DNA of 6,566 nt from Flavobacteriales bacterium (GTDB taxonomy: Bacteria > Bacteroidota > Bacteroidia > NS11-12g > UBA955): the NCBI GenBank assembly GCA_947472115.1, contig CANIZU010000107.1, forward strand, positions 1 through 6,566, written 5' to 3'. The translations under genes and the position numbers were made by a program. Positions 1 through 6,414 of this stretch are shown piece after piece. Every line of letters starts with the position of its first letter. The first letter of the stretch is position 1. The notes under the pieces were generated by a model. It was not told where the DNA came from, did not search any database, and saw only the letters and a program-made list of their open reading frames with translations.

Positions 1-498
1 ATGAAAATCAATGTCGCCCGCCTTTAACCCAATCAACTCACTCAAACGCATCCCCGTGGTATAAAACAGCAACAGCAACAACCGATCTCGCTCGCCCTCA
101 TCCACCTCATTCCAAGGGAAATTCGCAAACATATTATGTAAATCTAAAGCCGGAATATCCTTCACCAACATCTTTGGCATCTTTGGCAGAATAATCTTAC
201 TCATCGGATCGCCAACCATCAAACCCTGCTTGCGCAAATACTTAAACCATCCCCTAACACTGGAAACCTTGCGATGCACACTCCTGGGCGTTAACCCCGC
301 ACCCAACAACATAGCCATAAAACCCCGAATGTGAATCGCCTTGCACTCAGCCAAGCTGCCCACATACTGAGTCTCCAAAAAATCTTCAAACTGCTTTAAA
401 TCGCCACTGTAGGCCGATACGGTATGAACCGACATACGCTTCGTCTTTGCGATGTAATCCAAAAATTGGTTACGCAACGATTCAAAAGCGATGCCCAT
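1..498 (-). CDS. XerC/XerD-type tyrosine recombinase (N-terminal part, cut by window edge)
   Basis: This is the start of a site-specific tyrosine recombinase; the Xer family resolves chromosome dimers at dif together with FtsK. It starts at ATG 498 and reads 166 codons without a stop to base 1. Residues 1-~90 form a SAM-like core-binding domain, with the typical N-terminal pattern of helix, 'SVHTVSAYSGDLKQF', and then a DNA-contacting segment around residues 67-90 ('TPRSVHRKVSSVRGWFKYL'). The catalytic domain begins near residue 110. The motif TTGMRLSELIGL at 147-158 carries the first catalytic arginine, R151, close to where E. coli XerC/XerD have it. The remaining catalytic residues (Lys, HxxR, His/Trp, Tyr) lie outside the window. 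An in-frame TAA lies 15 bp upstream with no other ATG between, which fixes the start. The gene follows the RidA gene by 20 bp and is probably co-transcribed with it. No att-like repeats or phage genes are visible, so a housekeeping Xer protein is likelier than a phage integrase. XerC and XerD cannot be told apart here. Confidence 0.9.
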   Translation of the reverse strand, partial: MGIAFESLRNQFLDYIAKTKRMSVHTVSAYSGDLKQFEDFLETQYVGSLAECKAIHIRGFMAMLLGAGLTPRSVHRKVSSVRGWFKYLRKQGLMVGDPMSKIILPKMPKMLVKDIPALDLHNMFANFPWNEVDEGERDRLLLLLFYTTGMRLSELIGLKAGDIDFH

Positions 499-518
499 GC
501 TCAGGAAATGAAATTATA

Positions 519-938
519 TCAATCGATAGTAGCCAACACCTTCAACTCGATCCCGATCGGTGTAGGCAAACAATTGATCTCCAACGTGGTCCTACATGGA
601 GGATTCTGACCAAAATACTCAGCCCACAAACTGTTATACGTTGGGAAATCATCCTTCATATTGGTCAAAAAAACCGTCACATCAACAATATTATCCCAAG
701 AACTACCCGCATCCTCCAAAATCCATCGCACGTTCTGAAATACACTTCTGCATTGCGCCTCGATGTCATAACTCTCAATTGCCCCCGCCTCGTTTAACGT
801 TACACCCGGAATCTTTTTCGTGCCGCGCTCTCTTGGACCCACACCACTTAAAAACAACAAATTGCCTACCCTCTTGGCATGAGGATACAACCCCACTGGC
901 TCAGGCGCTTTTCCGCTATTGATACTTTGATCTGACAT
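519..938 (-). CDS. RidA/YjgF/UK114-family deaminase, 2-aminomuconate deaminase-like
   Basis: This 139-residue protein covers the whole RidA (YjgF/UK114) fold. Family members form trimers and hydrolyse reactive enamines/imines in the cytoplasm. The conserved arginine that binds the substrate carboxylate is R116 (in PPCRTTLEI) and the family's C-terminal glutamate is E131 (in IGIELKVLA). Their 15-residue spacing equals that of R105/E120 in E. coli RidA. The N-terminal part, with 'KAPEPVGLYPHAKRVGN' and 'LSGVGPRERGT' (residues 10-40), resembles from memory the subgroup annotated as 2-aminomuconate deaminase of the bacterial kynurenine/2-aminophenol pathway rather than the shorter classical RidA. 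No other kynurenine genes are in the window, so the specific substrate is an inference and general imine deaminase is the safe call. The ATG at 938 lies directly downstream of a Bacteroidota-type -7 element. The recombinase gene follows 20 bp after the stop. Confidence 0.92.
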   Translation of the reverse strand: MSDQSINSGKAPEPVGLYPHAKRVGNLLFLSGVGPRERGTKKIPGVTLNEAGAIESYDIEAQCRSVFQNVRWILEDAGSSWDNIVDVTVFLTNMKDDFPTYNSLWAEYFGQNPPCRTTLEINCLPTPIGIELKVLATID

Positions 939-942
939 AAAA

Positions 943-950
943 CAAATGTA
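943..950 (-). promoter_or_regulatory. Bacteroidota -7 promoter element before the RidA gene
   Basis: On the minus strand the sequence TACATTTG matches the Bacteroidota -7 consensus TAnnTTTG exactly. It ends only 4 bases before the ATG at 938. Transcription would therefore begin at or within a few bases of the start codon, giving a leaderless mRNA. The -33 element is poor: TTTG occurs 7 and 27 bases upstream rather than at the usual spacing of about 17-23. A chance match is possible. Confidence 0.4.
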
Positions 951-993
951 AAGCGCACAAATGGTTCTTTATGAACCCAAATTTCAACATCCC

Positions 994-1009
994 AGGAATT
1001 GTCATTCCT
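994..1009 (-). terminator. Possible weak hairpin after the WD40 gene
   Basis: A perfect 6-bp inverted repeat (AGGAAT / ATTCCT) with a 4-base loop lies 9 bases after the WD40 stop codon, in the 80-bp gap before the RidA gene. The stem is short and AT-containing, and no T-run follows it on the minus strand. It is at best a weak or factor-assisted terminator, or an mRNA 3'-end structure. Confidence 0.25.
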
Positions 1010-1018
1010 TTGGACACA

Positions 1019-2269
1019 TTACTTTTTCGGACGTGCTGGCGTCGCCGACTTTACCGGTACTGGCTTCACTGGCGCAGGTTTTGCCTTTGTCCAAATTGGA
1101 GGCGTACGATAAATAACGGCTCCGAAAGTGGCGCCCTGGGCCGACATCTTACCGGCCACGGCCATCAACTTGCTATTGGGAGTAAATCTAGCTTCCTTGG
1201 CCGTGCTGATCAAGTTCTTCTGAACCGACACACATACACCCGTGTTCACATCCCAAACCCGAATTTCACCATCGTTACCCGTAGAAACCAAATATTGATC
1301 GTTCTTGGTAAAGGCCACCGAATTGACCTTCCAAGTGTGACCCAACAAGGTTTTCAGCGGCTTACCAGTTGCGATATCCCAAATCACCACCGACTTATCG
1401 TTGCCACCCGTTACCATCATCCGCTTGTTGTTCGATAATCCCAAACAGTTCACCGGCATTGTATGAACCCCAGCAAATGTTTGATATACTTTACCCGTAA
1501 AATCAATCGACTCTACGTTGTTATTCCCATTGTTTGCCACAAAAAACGTCTTGCCATTTGGCGCTGTAATCAAATCGTTCACCGGCTTTCCGTAAGTGTA
1601 CAAACGTGGCTTTTGGTTGTTTGTAGGATTTACGATATCGTACAATCTGATCGTACCATCCATCGACGCCGTAAGAACAAATTTGCCTGTCGCTTCAAAT
1701 TCCACCGCAGTAATCGCATCGCGATGATCCATCGTTTGAAAAACCAAAGAACCATCCAAAACATTCACTACACGCAATGAGAAATCCTTAGATCCCGAAG
1801 CCAACAAAGTACTCGCCGCATCAAATGTTAGGCAGGTAACGGCACCATTATGACCGGTAAACGTCTTAACCAATTTAAACATTCCCAATGTATCGATGGA
1901 ATACAACAAGATCTTTCTGTCCCAGCCACCGGTAGCCAACCACTTACCATCAGGCGAAATCGCTAAAGATTCGGTTGATGAGGTATGACCCATCAATTTT
2001 TCCTGTACCGAGAACACCGTATCCGTAGCCAAAATCACTGGACCGTTCATCAAGGCAACTGAATCAATTCGAGCCGTTTCCCCGGGAGTCCCTCCAGCAA
2101 CTTTCTCAGTCGATACCCCTGTTGCTGCAGCAGGCTTTACTTTTGAAGTGGCAGGCTTCGTTTGGGCATACAACCCGTTTGCGGCAACCGTTGCGATTGC
2201 AAACAAAACGATCAATATCAATGACTTAAATTGTACAAATGAAGAATTACGGTGCTGTGACATATGCAT
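1019..2269 (-). CDS. Exported seven-bladed WD40 beta-propeller protein
   Basis: This 416-residue protein probably acts as a protein-binding platform outside the cytoplasm; its partner is unknown. Residues 1-35 look like a signal peptide: basic start, hydrophobic 'SLILIVLFAIATVAA', and likely cleavage between A35 and Q36. There is no lipobox cysteine. Residues 36-90 are a Thr/Lys/Pro/Ala-rich linker. Seven WD40-like blades follow at about 92-125, 137-170, 179-213, 225-260, 267-300, 309-342 and 350-388, enough for one closed propeller. Clear GH dipeptides are at 94-95, 139-140 and 310-311, with WD or YD endings such as IRLYD, VVIWD and IRVWD. Blades 4 and 7 are the most degenerate. The tail, 389-416, is Pro/Lys-rich without a recognisable type IX sorting domain. 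No enzyme domain is visible. ATG 2269 is chosen, though a second ATG two codons later (2263) would serve equally. A 62-bp gap with a promoter-like element separates it from the saccharopine dehydrogenase gene. Confidence 0.9.
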   Translation of the reverse strand: MHMSQHRNSSFVQFKSLILIVLFAIATVAANGLYAQTKPATSKVKPAAATGVSTEKVAGGTPGETARIDSVALMNGPVILATDTVFSVQEKLMGHTSSTESLAISPDGKWLATGGWDRKILLYSIDTLGMFKLVKTFTGHNGAVTCLTFDAASTLLASGSKDFSLRVVNVLDGSLVFQTMDHRDAITAVEFEATGKFVLTASMDGTIRLYDIVNPTNNQKPRLYTYGKPVNDLITAPNGKTFFVANNGNNNVESIDFTGKVYQTFAGVHTMPVNCLGLSNNKRMMVTGGNDKSVVIWDIATGKPLKTLLGHTWKVNSVAFTKNDQYLVSTGNDGEIRVWDVNTGVCVSVQKNLISTAKEARFTPNSKLMAVAGKMSAQGATFGAVIYRTPPIWTKAKPAPVKPVPVKSATPARPKK

Positions 2270-2282
2270 GGGATTTGGATAC

Positions 2283-2310
2283 CAAAATTAAAGCCAAAAC
2301 ACACCCCAAA
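2283..2310 (-). promoter_or_regulatory. Bacteroidota-type promoter before the WD40 gene
   Basis: In the 62-bp gap, the minus strand carries TAATTTTG (2283-2290), an exact match to the TAnnTTTG -7 consensus. A TTTG (2307-2310) lies 16 bases upstream as a -33 candidate, slightly closer than the usual spacing of about 17-23. The start codon at 2269 is 13 bases downstream, so the leader would be very short. This suggests the WD40 gene can be expressed apart from the saccharopine dehydrogenase gene. Confidence 0.45.
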
Positions 2311-2331
2311 CTGCGGTTGTGGATAATTGCT

Positions 2332-3723
2332 TTAAATCAAGTGTTCATCAAAGACAATTCCTTGACGTTCAAGCTTTTCCAAAATCGGCGCATACCATGA
2401 TTTATCGAATGGCAAACACACTCCGCGATCGGCGTGTTCCTCTTCCAAAAATGTTTCCACACCCATGGCCAAAGGCAATCCCACCGTCTTCGCCATGGCC
2501 GTTCTATCACCGCCCTCACCCATCACTTTCAACACAGAATACCAGTGCTTTTCATCGCCCAATGAATCCTGTACACCTAACTTATGAACCATTACAACCT
2601 CATCGCGGTGGTTGGCCTCCAAAGCCCATCGATCCAATAATATTTGCTCTAAAATTTGGGCCGATGTTTTACCCACAACAACCAAATTCTCACAGCCCAC
2701 TTCCAGTTGCAAAAATCGCAAATGCCCCTCGATATTTGTCAAATCTACACCTGAACCCAAAAGCGATTCAATCCACAAATCCGTATTCAAACAACCCGTA
2801 ACTTTGGTAAACCACATTTCAGCCATCGATAATTGACCGGTCGCATTCACTCGAGTCGCAGCATCCAAATCCCCCGCATTTACCAAATCAATATCATCAA
2901 ACAAAACATCTTTAGATTCTGTAAACCCTTGCACGACCAAAACATCCCAAGCCGCACAGAAATATCTACGTCGCAATGTCCCGCGCAACAGCGTCCTCGC
3001 CTTGGTTAACCCGTACAATTTTTCATAGGTCAAACTATTGCGATTCGCATACACATCAAACACCCCAATCCCTGGCACTGTTATTTCTCTGGCATTGGCA
3101 AAAATCAAGTGCCCGTCTAACTGCATCACTTCGCCCTCCTCTTTCCAGATGCTGGAACCGCCTTGACCTGCCAAAACTACGTTCGTCGGATTCCAAGTAA
3201 ACTTGTATTTCCAAGGATTATTTTCACAGCAGGCTTCATCAACCAGACCCCCGCAATGACTCTCAAACGTCACAACCTCCAAACCCAAAGACTTGGCGTG
3301 ATCGAATAACTTACTGGCCGACAAATGATCAATCCCCGGATCCAAACCCAACTCATTCATGAATAGCAAACCCTTTTCCTTGGCTTGCGCATCCAAGGCC
3401 AACATCCCATCAGAGGTATAACTGGCGGTAAAAAGATGACATCCATGCTCTAGGCACAAATTGGCGACAGGCAAATGCATTGGGGGAGGTAAAACACTTA
3501 CCACCACATCCAAATTCACAAGAATATCTGATACCACTTGTGGGTCCGACAAATCCGCAACTACAAGATGCGTTTTATCGTTCACCGTAAAAGAATGTTG
3601 TAGTCGATGAAAATCTAAATCATAAACATAGAGCTCTCTACCCACTCGAGCGCAATATTCACCCAAATATTCCACCAAATATCCCGCACTTCTACCCGCT
3701 CCCAGTATTCCAATTTGCTTCAT
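2332..3723 (-). CDS. Saccharopine dehydrogenase, Lys9/AASS type (L-glutamate-forming)
   Basis: The predicted role is NAD(P)+-dependent cleavage of saccharopine to glutamate and 2-aminoadipate 6-semialdehyde, or the reverse. It is a cytoplasmic enzyme of lysine breakdown (or, in fungi, synthesis). With the start at 3723 it has 463 residues, close to yeast Lys9 (about 446). An N-terminal Rossmann fold opens with GILGAGRSAG (5-14). Then come SVLPPPMH (76-83), the signature NELGLDPGIDHL (123-134), CGGL (157-160), YKFTWNPT (173-180), RGTLR (247-251), VVMVHKLG (376-383) and TAMAKTVGLPLAMGVETF (408-425). All have near-identical counterparts in Lys9 as I recall it. They differ from carboxynorspermidine dehydrogenase, which has GFDPGV at the central motif. 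An upstream in-frame ATG (3762) would add 13 residues overlapping the methyltransferase gene and push the Rossmann motif inward, so 3723, 7 bp after that gene's stop, is preferred. A lysine-ketoglutarate reductase partner is not in the window. Confidence 0.88.
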   Translation of the reverse strand: MKQIGILGAGRSAGYLVEYLGEYCARVGRELYVYDLDFHRLQHSFTVNDKTHLVVADLSDPQVVSDILVNLDVVVSVLPPPMHLPVANLCLEHGCHLFTASYTSDGMLALDAQAKEKGLLFMNELGLDPGIDHLSASKLFDHAKSLGLEVVTFESHCGGLVDEACCENNPWKYKFTWNPTNVVLAGQGGSSIWKEEGEVMQLDGHLIFANAREITVPGIGVFDVYANRNSLTYEKLYGLTKARTLLRGTLRRRYFCAAWDVLVVQGFTESKDVLFDDIDLVNAGDLDAATRVNATGQLSMAEMWFTKVTGCLNTDLWIESLLGSGVDLTNIEGHLRFLQLEVGCENLVVVGKTSAQILEQILLDRWALEANHRDEVVMVHKLGVQDSLGDEKHWYSVLKVMGEGGDRTAMAKTVGLPLAMGVETFLEEEHADRGVCLPFDKSWYAPILEKLERQGIVFDEHLI

Positions 3724-3730
3724 CGAATGA

Positions 3731-4534
3731 TTATTTATTGGCTCTTTGTCGTTTCGCCTCATACAGCATCAAAGACGCCGCCACAGAAACATTTAAACTA
3801 TCCACCATCCCAAACATGGGAATATTAATATTCATACCCTTATCTCGCCAAAAATCGGAAACGCCTTCACTTTCCGTCCCCACCAACATTGCCGTTGTTT
3901 GCGTGAGATCCATATCCCAAACACTTTTTGAGTTCTCCATAAAGGTGGTATACAGATGGACTTTGTTCGATTCGATGATTTCCCAAGCGCGTTGAACCGA
4001 CATTACAAACAGGGGAACGGTAAACACTGTCCCAACGCTATTACGAATCACTTGTGGATGATACGCATCGATGCGTTCGTCGCATATCACAACCCCATCG
4101 GCAGCAGTAGCATCGGCAGAACGAAGCAAAGCGCCCAAATTACCTGGCTTTTCAACCGACTCCACCAACAAATAAAGTCCTCCCGGTTTGGGTTTCCACT
4201 CCACAGGAGCCGAAGGTATTTCAAATATCGCAAGTGCATTTTGTCCGCTTTCCCGAACAACCACCTTAGACCAAGCCGAGCCGAGGACTTCAATCATCCA
4301 GTAAGCCTCAATTTCCTTACCTAAATTCAGCAGGGCATTCAGTTCCTTCCACGATATTTTATCGGGATTGATGGCCAACTGCTTTACCACGAGCCCAGAT
4401 TTTATCGCCAAGCGAATCTCATTGATTCCTTCAACGGTAAATTGACCCGCAATCCTGCGATTCTTGGCCTTTTCCTGCAGTGACAAAACATCTTTCACCC
4501 ATTGATTCTGTGCGGAAGTAATTGATTTGATCAT
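3731..4534 (-). CDS. SpoU/TrmH-family RNA 2'-O-methyltransferase (SPOUT class)
   Basis: This 267-residue enzyme should transfer a methyl group from S-adenosylmethionine to a ribose 2'-OH in rRNA or tRNA. The N-terminal ~105 residues form a small substrate-binding domain with the family pattern 'QFTVEGINEIRLAI' (31-44). The C-terminal knotted domain has all three SpoU motifs. Motif 1 is EKPGNLGALLRSAD (128-141), with N132 and the catalytic R138. Motif 2 is VGTESEGVS (218-226), with E221; the usual Asn before the Glu is Thr here. Motif 3 is IPMFGMVDSLNVSVAAS (238-254), with S246 and N248. Length and domain order fit the 23S rRNA (RlmB-like) or TsnR/YsgA-like branch, but the target nucleotide cannot be read from the sequence. 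It follows the DUF4199 gene by 34 bp and precedes the saccharopine dehydrogenase gene by 7 bp, so co-transcription with the latter is likely. Confidence 0.92.
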   Translation of the reverse strand: MIKSITSAQNQWVKDVLSLQEKAKNRRIAGQFTVEGINEIRLAIKSGLVVKQLAINPDKISWKELNALLNLGKEIEAYWMIEVLGSAWSKVVVRESGQNALAIFEIPSAPVEWKPKPGGLYLLVESVEKPGNLGALLRSADATAADGVVICDERIDAYHPQVIRNSVGTVFTVPLFVMSVQRAWEIIESNKVHLYTTFMENSKSVWDMDLTQTTAMLVGTESEGVSDFWRDKGMNINIPMFGMVDSLNVSVAASLMLYEAKRQRANK

Positions 4535-4568
4535 AAATAACAGGTTTTAAATATAGTTTGAGGGGCGA

Positions 4569-5147
4569 TTAGCCCATGTGACTACCATCCTCAGACAACC
4601 AATCGGCGTCTTTTTTTACTCGCAGGAATCGTGCAACCATCAAACCAAAAAACATATTGGCCAATACCAATCCTGGCAGACCCGAAATATAGCTCCAAAG
4701 GGTGCCCATTTGCGCCGCCCTAATTTCCTTCACCAACTTATCAAAATCGTCGTTGCTCATGAACTTCATCTGCCCCAATCCGTCTTGCAACTGCTCTATG
4801 AGAATCCCTTTGGTCTGCTCAACCAAGGTCACATCAACCAAACTATAAAGCACGTAATCGGCAAAACTTCCAACCAAAACCGCAAAAAACACTGCGCGAA
4901 AACAACTGCTCAGCGCCTGTTTGTATTGATAATGACTGCCTTCCAATTGCTTTCGATCGCCCAAACCACCCATAATCATGGCAGATAGAATGATCAAAAA
5001 CGAAAGAACCGTAAAAGCGGGTAAGAATCGATATTCCCAATGCTGGGTTAGATATACGATGACTTTGGCGACAAAAATAAACACCCCAGCCAACAAGCCG
5101 TGGAACACCGAAGCGCGATTCAACAACAACTTTATCCTATCAATCAT
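4569..5147 (-). CDS. DUF4199-family inner-membrane protein
   Basis: This 192-residue integral membrane protein has four predicted helices at about 14-34, 41-62, 82-105 and 149-173. Between helices 3 and 4 lies a soluble stretch (107-147) with charged helical character. The layout, length and an 'A-x-M-I-M-G-G-L' end of helix 2 fit the Bacteroidota family DUF4199, whose function is unknown to me. Basic residues at the N-terminus (RIKLLLNR) and after helix 4 (RVKKD) suggest that both ends face the cytoplasm. Its ATG overlaps the end of the dihydroorotase-like gene by 8 bp, implying translational coupling. The family assignment is by recollection of the pattern, while the membrane topology is directly visible. 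Confidence 0.8.
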   Translation of the reverse strand: MIDRIKLLLNRASVFHGLLAGVFIFVAKVIVYLTQHWEYRFLPAFTVLSFLIILSAMIMGGLGDRKQLEGSHYQYKQALSSCFRAVFFAVLVGSFADYVLYSLVDVTLVEQTKGILIEQLQDGLGQMKFMSNDDFDKLVKEIRAAQMGTLWSYISGLPGLVLANMFFGLMVARFLRVKKDADWLSEDGSHMG

Positions 5148-6414
5148 GATTTTTCATATAACATCCTTTGCGGATGGTTCCCAGTACGCGACCTTTCAAT
5201 GGATCCGATTTCCGAGGCACATTGTACGCCTTGCTGGGATTGCGCTCATTCATCAAGCAGTATTCGCCTTCCAATGTAAACAGGGTAAGATTGGCATCAG
5301 CCCCTTCACCCATCATATCAACCGCAACGCCCAAAAACTCTCTATTTCCCTGAAACAATAAAGGCACCCACAACTCAGGTCTTTCATATTGAAACGCTTC
5401 ACACATGAGCGAAAAAGTTTGCATCAACGTGGCAGCACCCCAAGCGGCGTAATCAAATTCGAGTTTTTTATTTTCGATATCTTCTGGGTGGTGGTTCGAC
5501 ATTACCGCAGTAAGCGTCCCGTCCAACAGACCCAAAAGCAACGCCTTTCTATCCGATTCAGCGCGCAAGGGTGGCAACACTTTCAAATTTTCATCAAAAT
5601 CCAACATCGCCTCATCGGTATACATCAAGTTCAACACCGGAACCGCCGCATAAATTTCTACGCCATCGGCTTTGGCCTTTCGGATGATATCTACGCTTTC
5701 CGCCGAACTCACACCCATTACCCTTAAAGGCGTTTTTAGATATTTCGCCAACTCGATATCCGCCAAAAGTTCAACCGTCTCACTCACAGAGGGAATCCCC
5801 TTGAACCCCAAACTCGCATTCACCAAACCTTCATGAATCTTGCCATCTGGCGCCAAGGCCTTTTGATAAGGAAAATGGATATAATTTAAACCCAAAGAAT
5901 GGGCATATTGCATCAATTTGGTACGTAAACCCAAAGAAGCGCTCCCAGTAATGCCATCGGTAAATGCCAAGGCTCCAGACAAATGCATTTCATACATTTC
6001 AGCCATTTCCTTGCCTTCACCACCCACACTGCTATAACCCAATGGAATGATTTCGGCCCGCAAACCTTTCCCAATCCCGTTGACCTGCGCAATCACAGAC
6101 TCATTGTCGGGCTTTGGATTACTACCACACAACGCCGCAACTTGGGTAAATCCACCCTTCTGTGCTGCTTCGCTATACGATAACAACGTTTCCTTCCAAG
6201 GCTCACCCGGATCAGGACACACGCCAAATGGATCCATCCAACCCATCGAAACATAAGCCCCTTCACCATCAATCAATTCTGAAGCCGCCAAACCGAGGCC
6301 CTCGCCAATCGCAGAAATCACTCCATCTTTAATCACGATTTCCACACTTCGATTGTGCAAAGGGTGACCCGGAGAAAACAAAGTGACGTTTTGAAGCAAT
6401 GCGGTATGGCTCAT
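5140..6414 (-). CDS. Dihydroorotase-like amidohydrolase, probably catalytically inactive (PyrC'-like)
   Basis: This 424-residue protein is homologous to type I dihydroorotases along its whole length. Landmarks are GWMDPFGVCPDPGEPWKE (58-75), LGFKGIPSVSE (202-212), NLKVLPPLRAESDRKAL (276-292), and NHHPEDIENKKLEFDYAAWG (307-326). The active enzyme converts carbamoyl-aspartate to dihydroorotate in pyrimidine synthesis using bound zinc. Here most ligands are gone: the DxHxHxR motif reads D61-P-F63-G-V65-C-P67, so both histidines and the substrate arginine are lost. The later 'HixHxST' region reads RVMGVSS (231-237), and the metal aspartate in 'TDHaP' is N307. Only D153 and H180 appear retained. 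From memory, Bacteroidota often carry a second dihydroorotase-like paralog lacking HxH, and Pseudomonas has a non-catalytic PyrC' that supports aspartate transcarbamoylase. A structural role is therefore an inference. The ATG at 6414 overlaps the upstream stop as ATGA, and the end overlaps the DUF4199 start. Automated annotation would probably call it dihydroorotase (pyrC). Confidence 0.85.
   Translation of the reverse strand: MSHTALLQNVTLFSPGHPLHNRSVEIVIKDGVISAIGEGLGLAASELIDGEGAYVSMGWMDPFGVCPDPGEPWKETLLSYSEAAQKGGFTQVAALCGSNPKPDNESVIAQVNGIGKGLRAEIIPLGYSSVGGEGKEMAEMYEMHLSGALAFTDGITGSASLGLRTKLMQYAHSLGLNYIHFPYQKALAPDGKIHEGLVNASLGFKGIPSVSETVELLADIELAKYLKTPLRVMGVSSAESVDIIRKAKADGVEIYAAVPVLNLMYTDEAMLDFDENLKVLPPLRAESDRKALLLGLLDGTLTAVMSNHHPEDIENKKLEFDYAAWGAATLMQTFSLMCEAFQYERPELWVPLLFQGNREFLGVAVDMMGEGADANLTLFTLEGEYCLMNERNPSKAYNVPRKSDPLKGRVLGTIRKGCYMKNHD

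Noticed and set aside
65..83. Short CAACAG-like repeat
   Set aside because: It encodes the run of leucines just before the TTGMR motif of the recombinase, which is normal for that helix; it is not an independent repeat.
1..498. The tyrosine recombinase as a sign of a mobile element
   Set aside because: The visible part looks like a housekeeping Xer protein, and the window has no att repeats, phage or conjugation genes, or tRNA target. The left side is not visible, so this is not excluded completely.
2118..2138. Palindrome around TGCTGCAGCA
   Set aside because: It lies inside the WD40 gene where it encodes an Ala-rich linker (PAAATG). The symmetry follows from Ala codons rather than an operator.
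3724..3762. Upstream in-frame ATG adding 13 residues to the saccharopine dehydrogenase
   Set aside because: It would overlap the methyltransferase gene by 32 bp and add a polar leader before the GAGRSAG Rossmann motif, which normally sits at the very N-terminus. The ATG at 3723 lies 7 bp after the preceding stop.
4563..4575. GGGC-gatta-GCCC inverted repeat over the DUF4199 stop codon
   Set aside because: The stem is only 4 bp, no T-run follows on the minus strand, and the next gene starts 34 bp after the stop, so it is not a convincing terminator.
424..6256. Numerous plus-strand open frames of 60-160 codons
   Set aside because: All lie opposite minus-strand genes with clear family motifs, their compositions are atypical (rich in His, Pro, Arg, Ser), and none shows a recognisable domain. 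They are antisense shadows.
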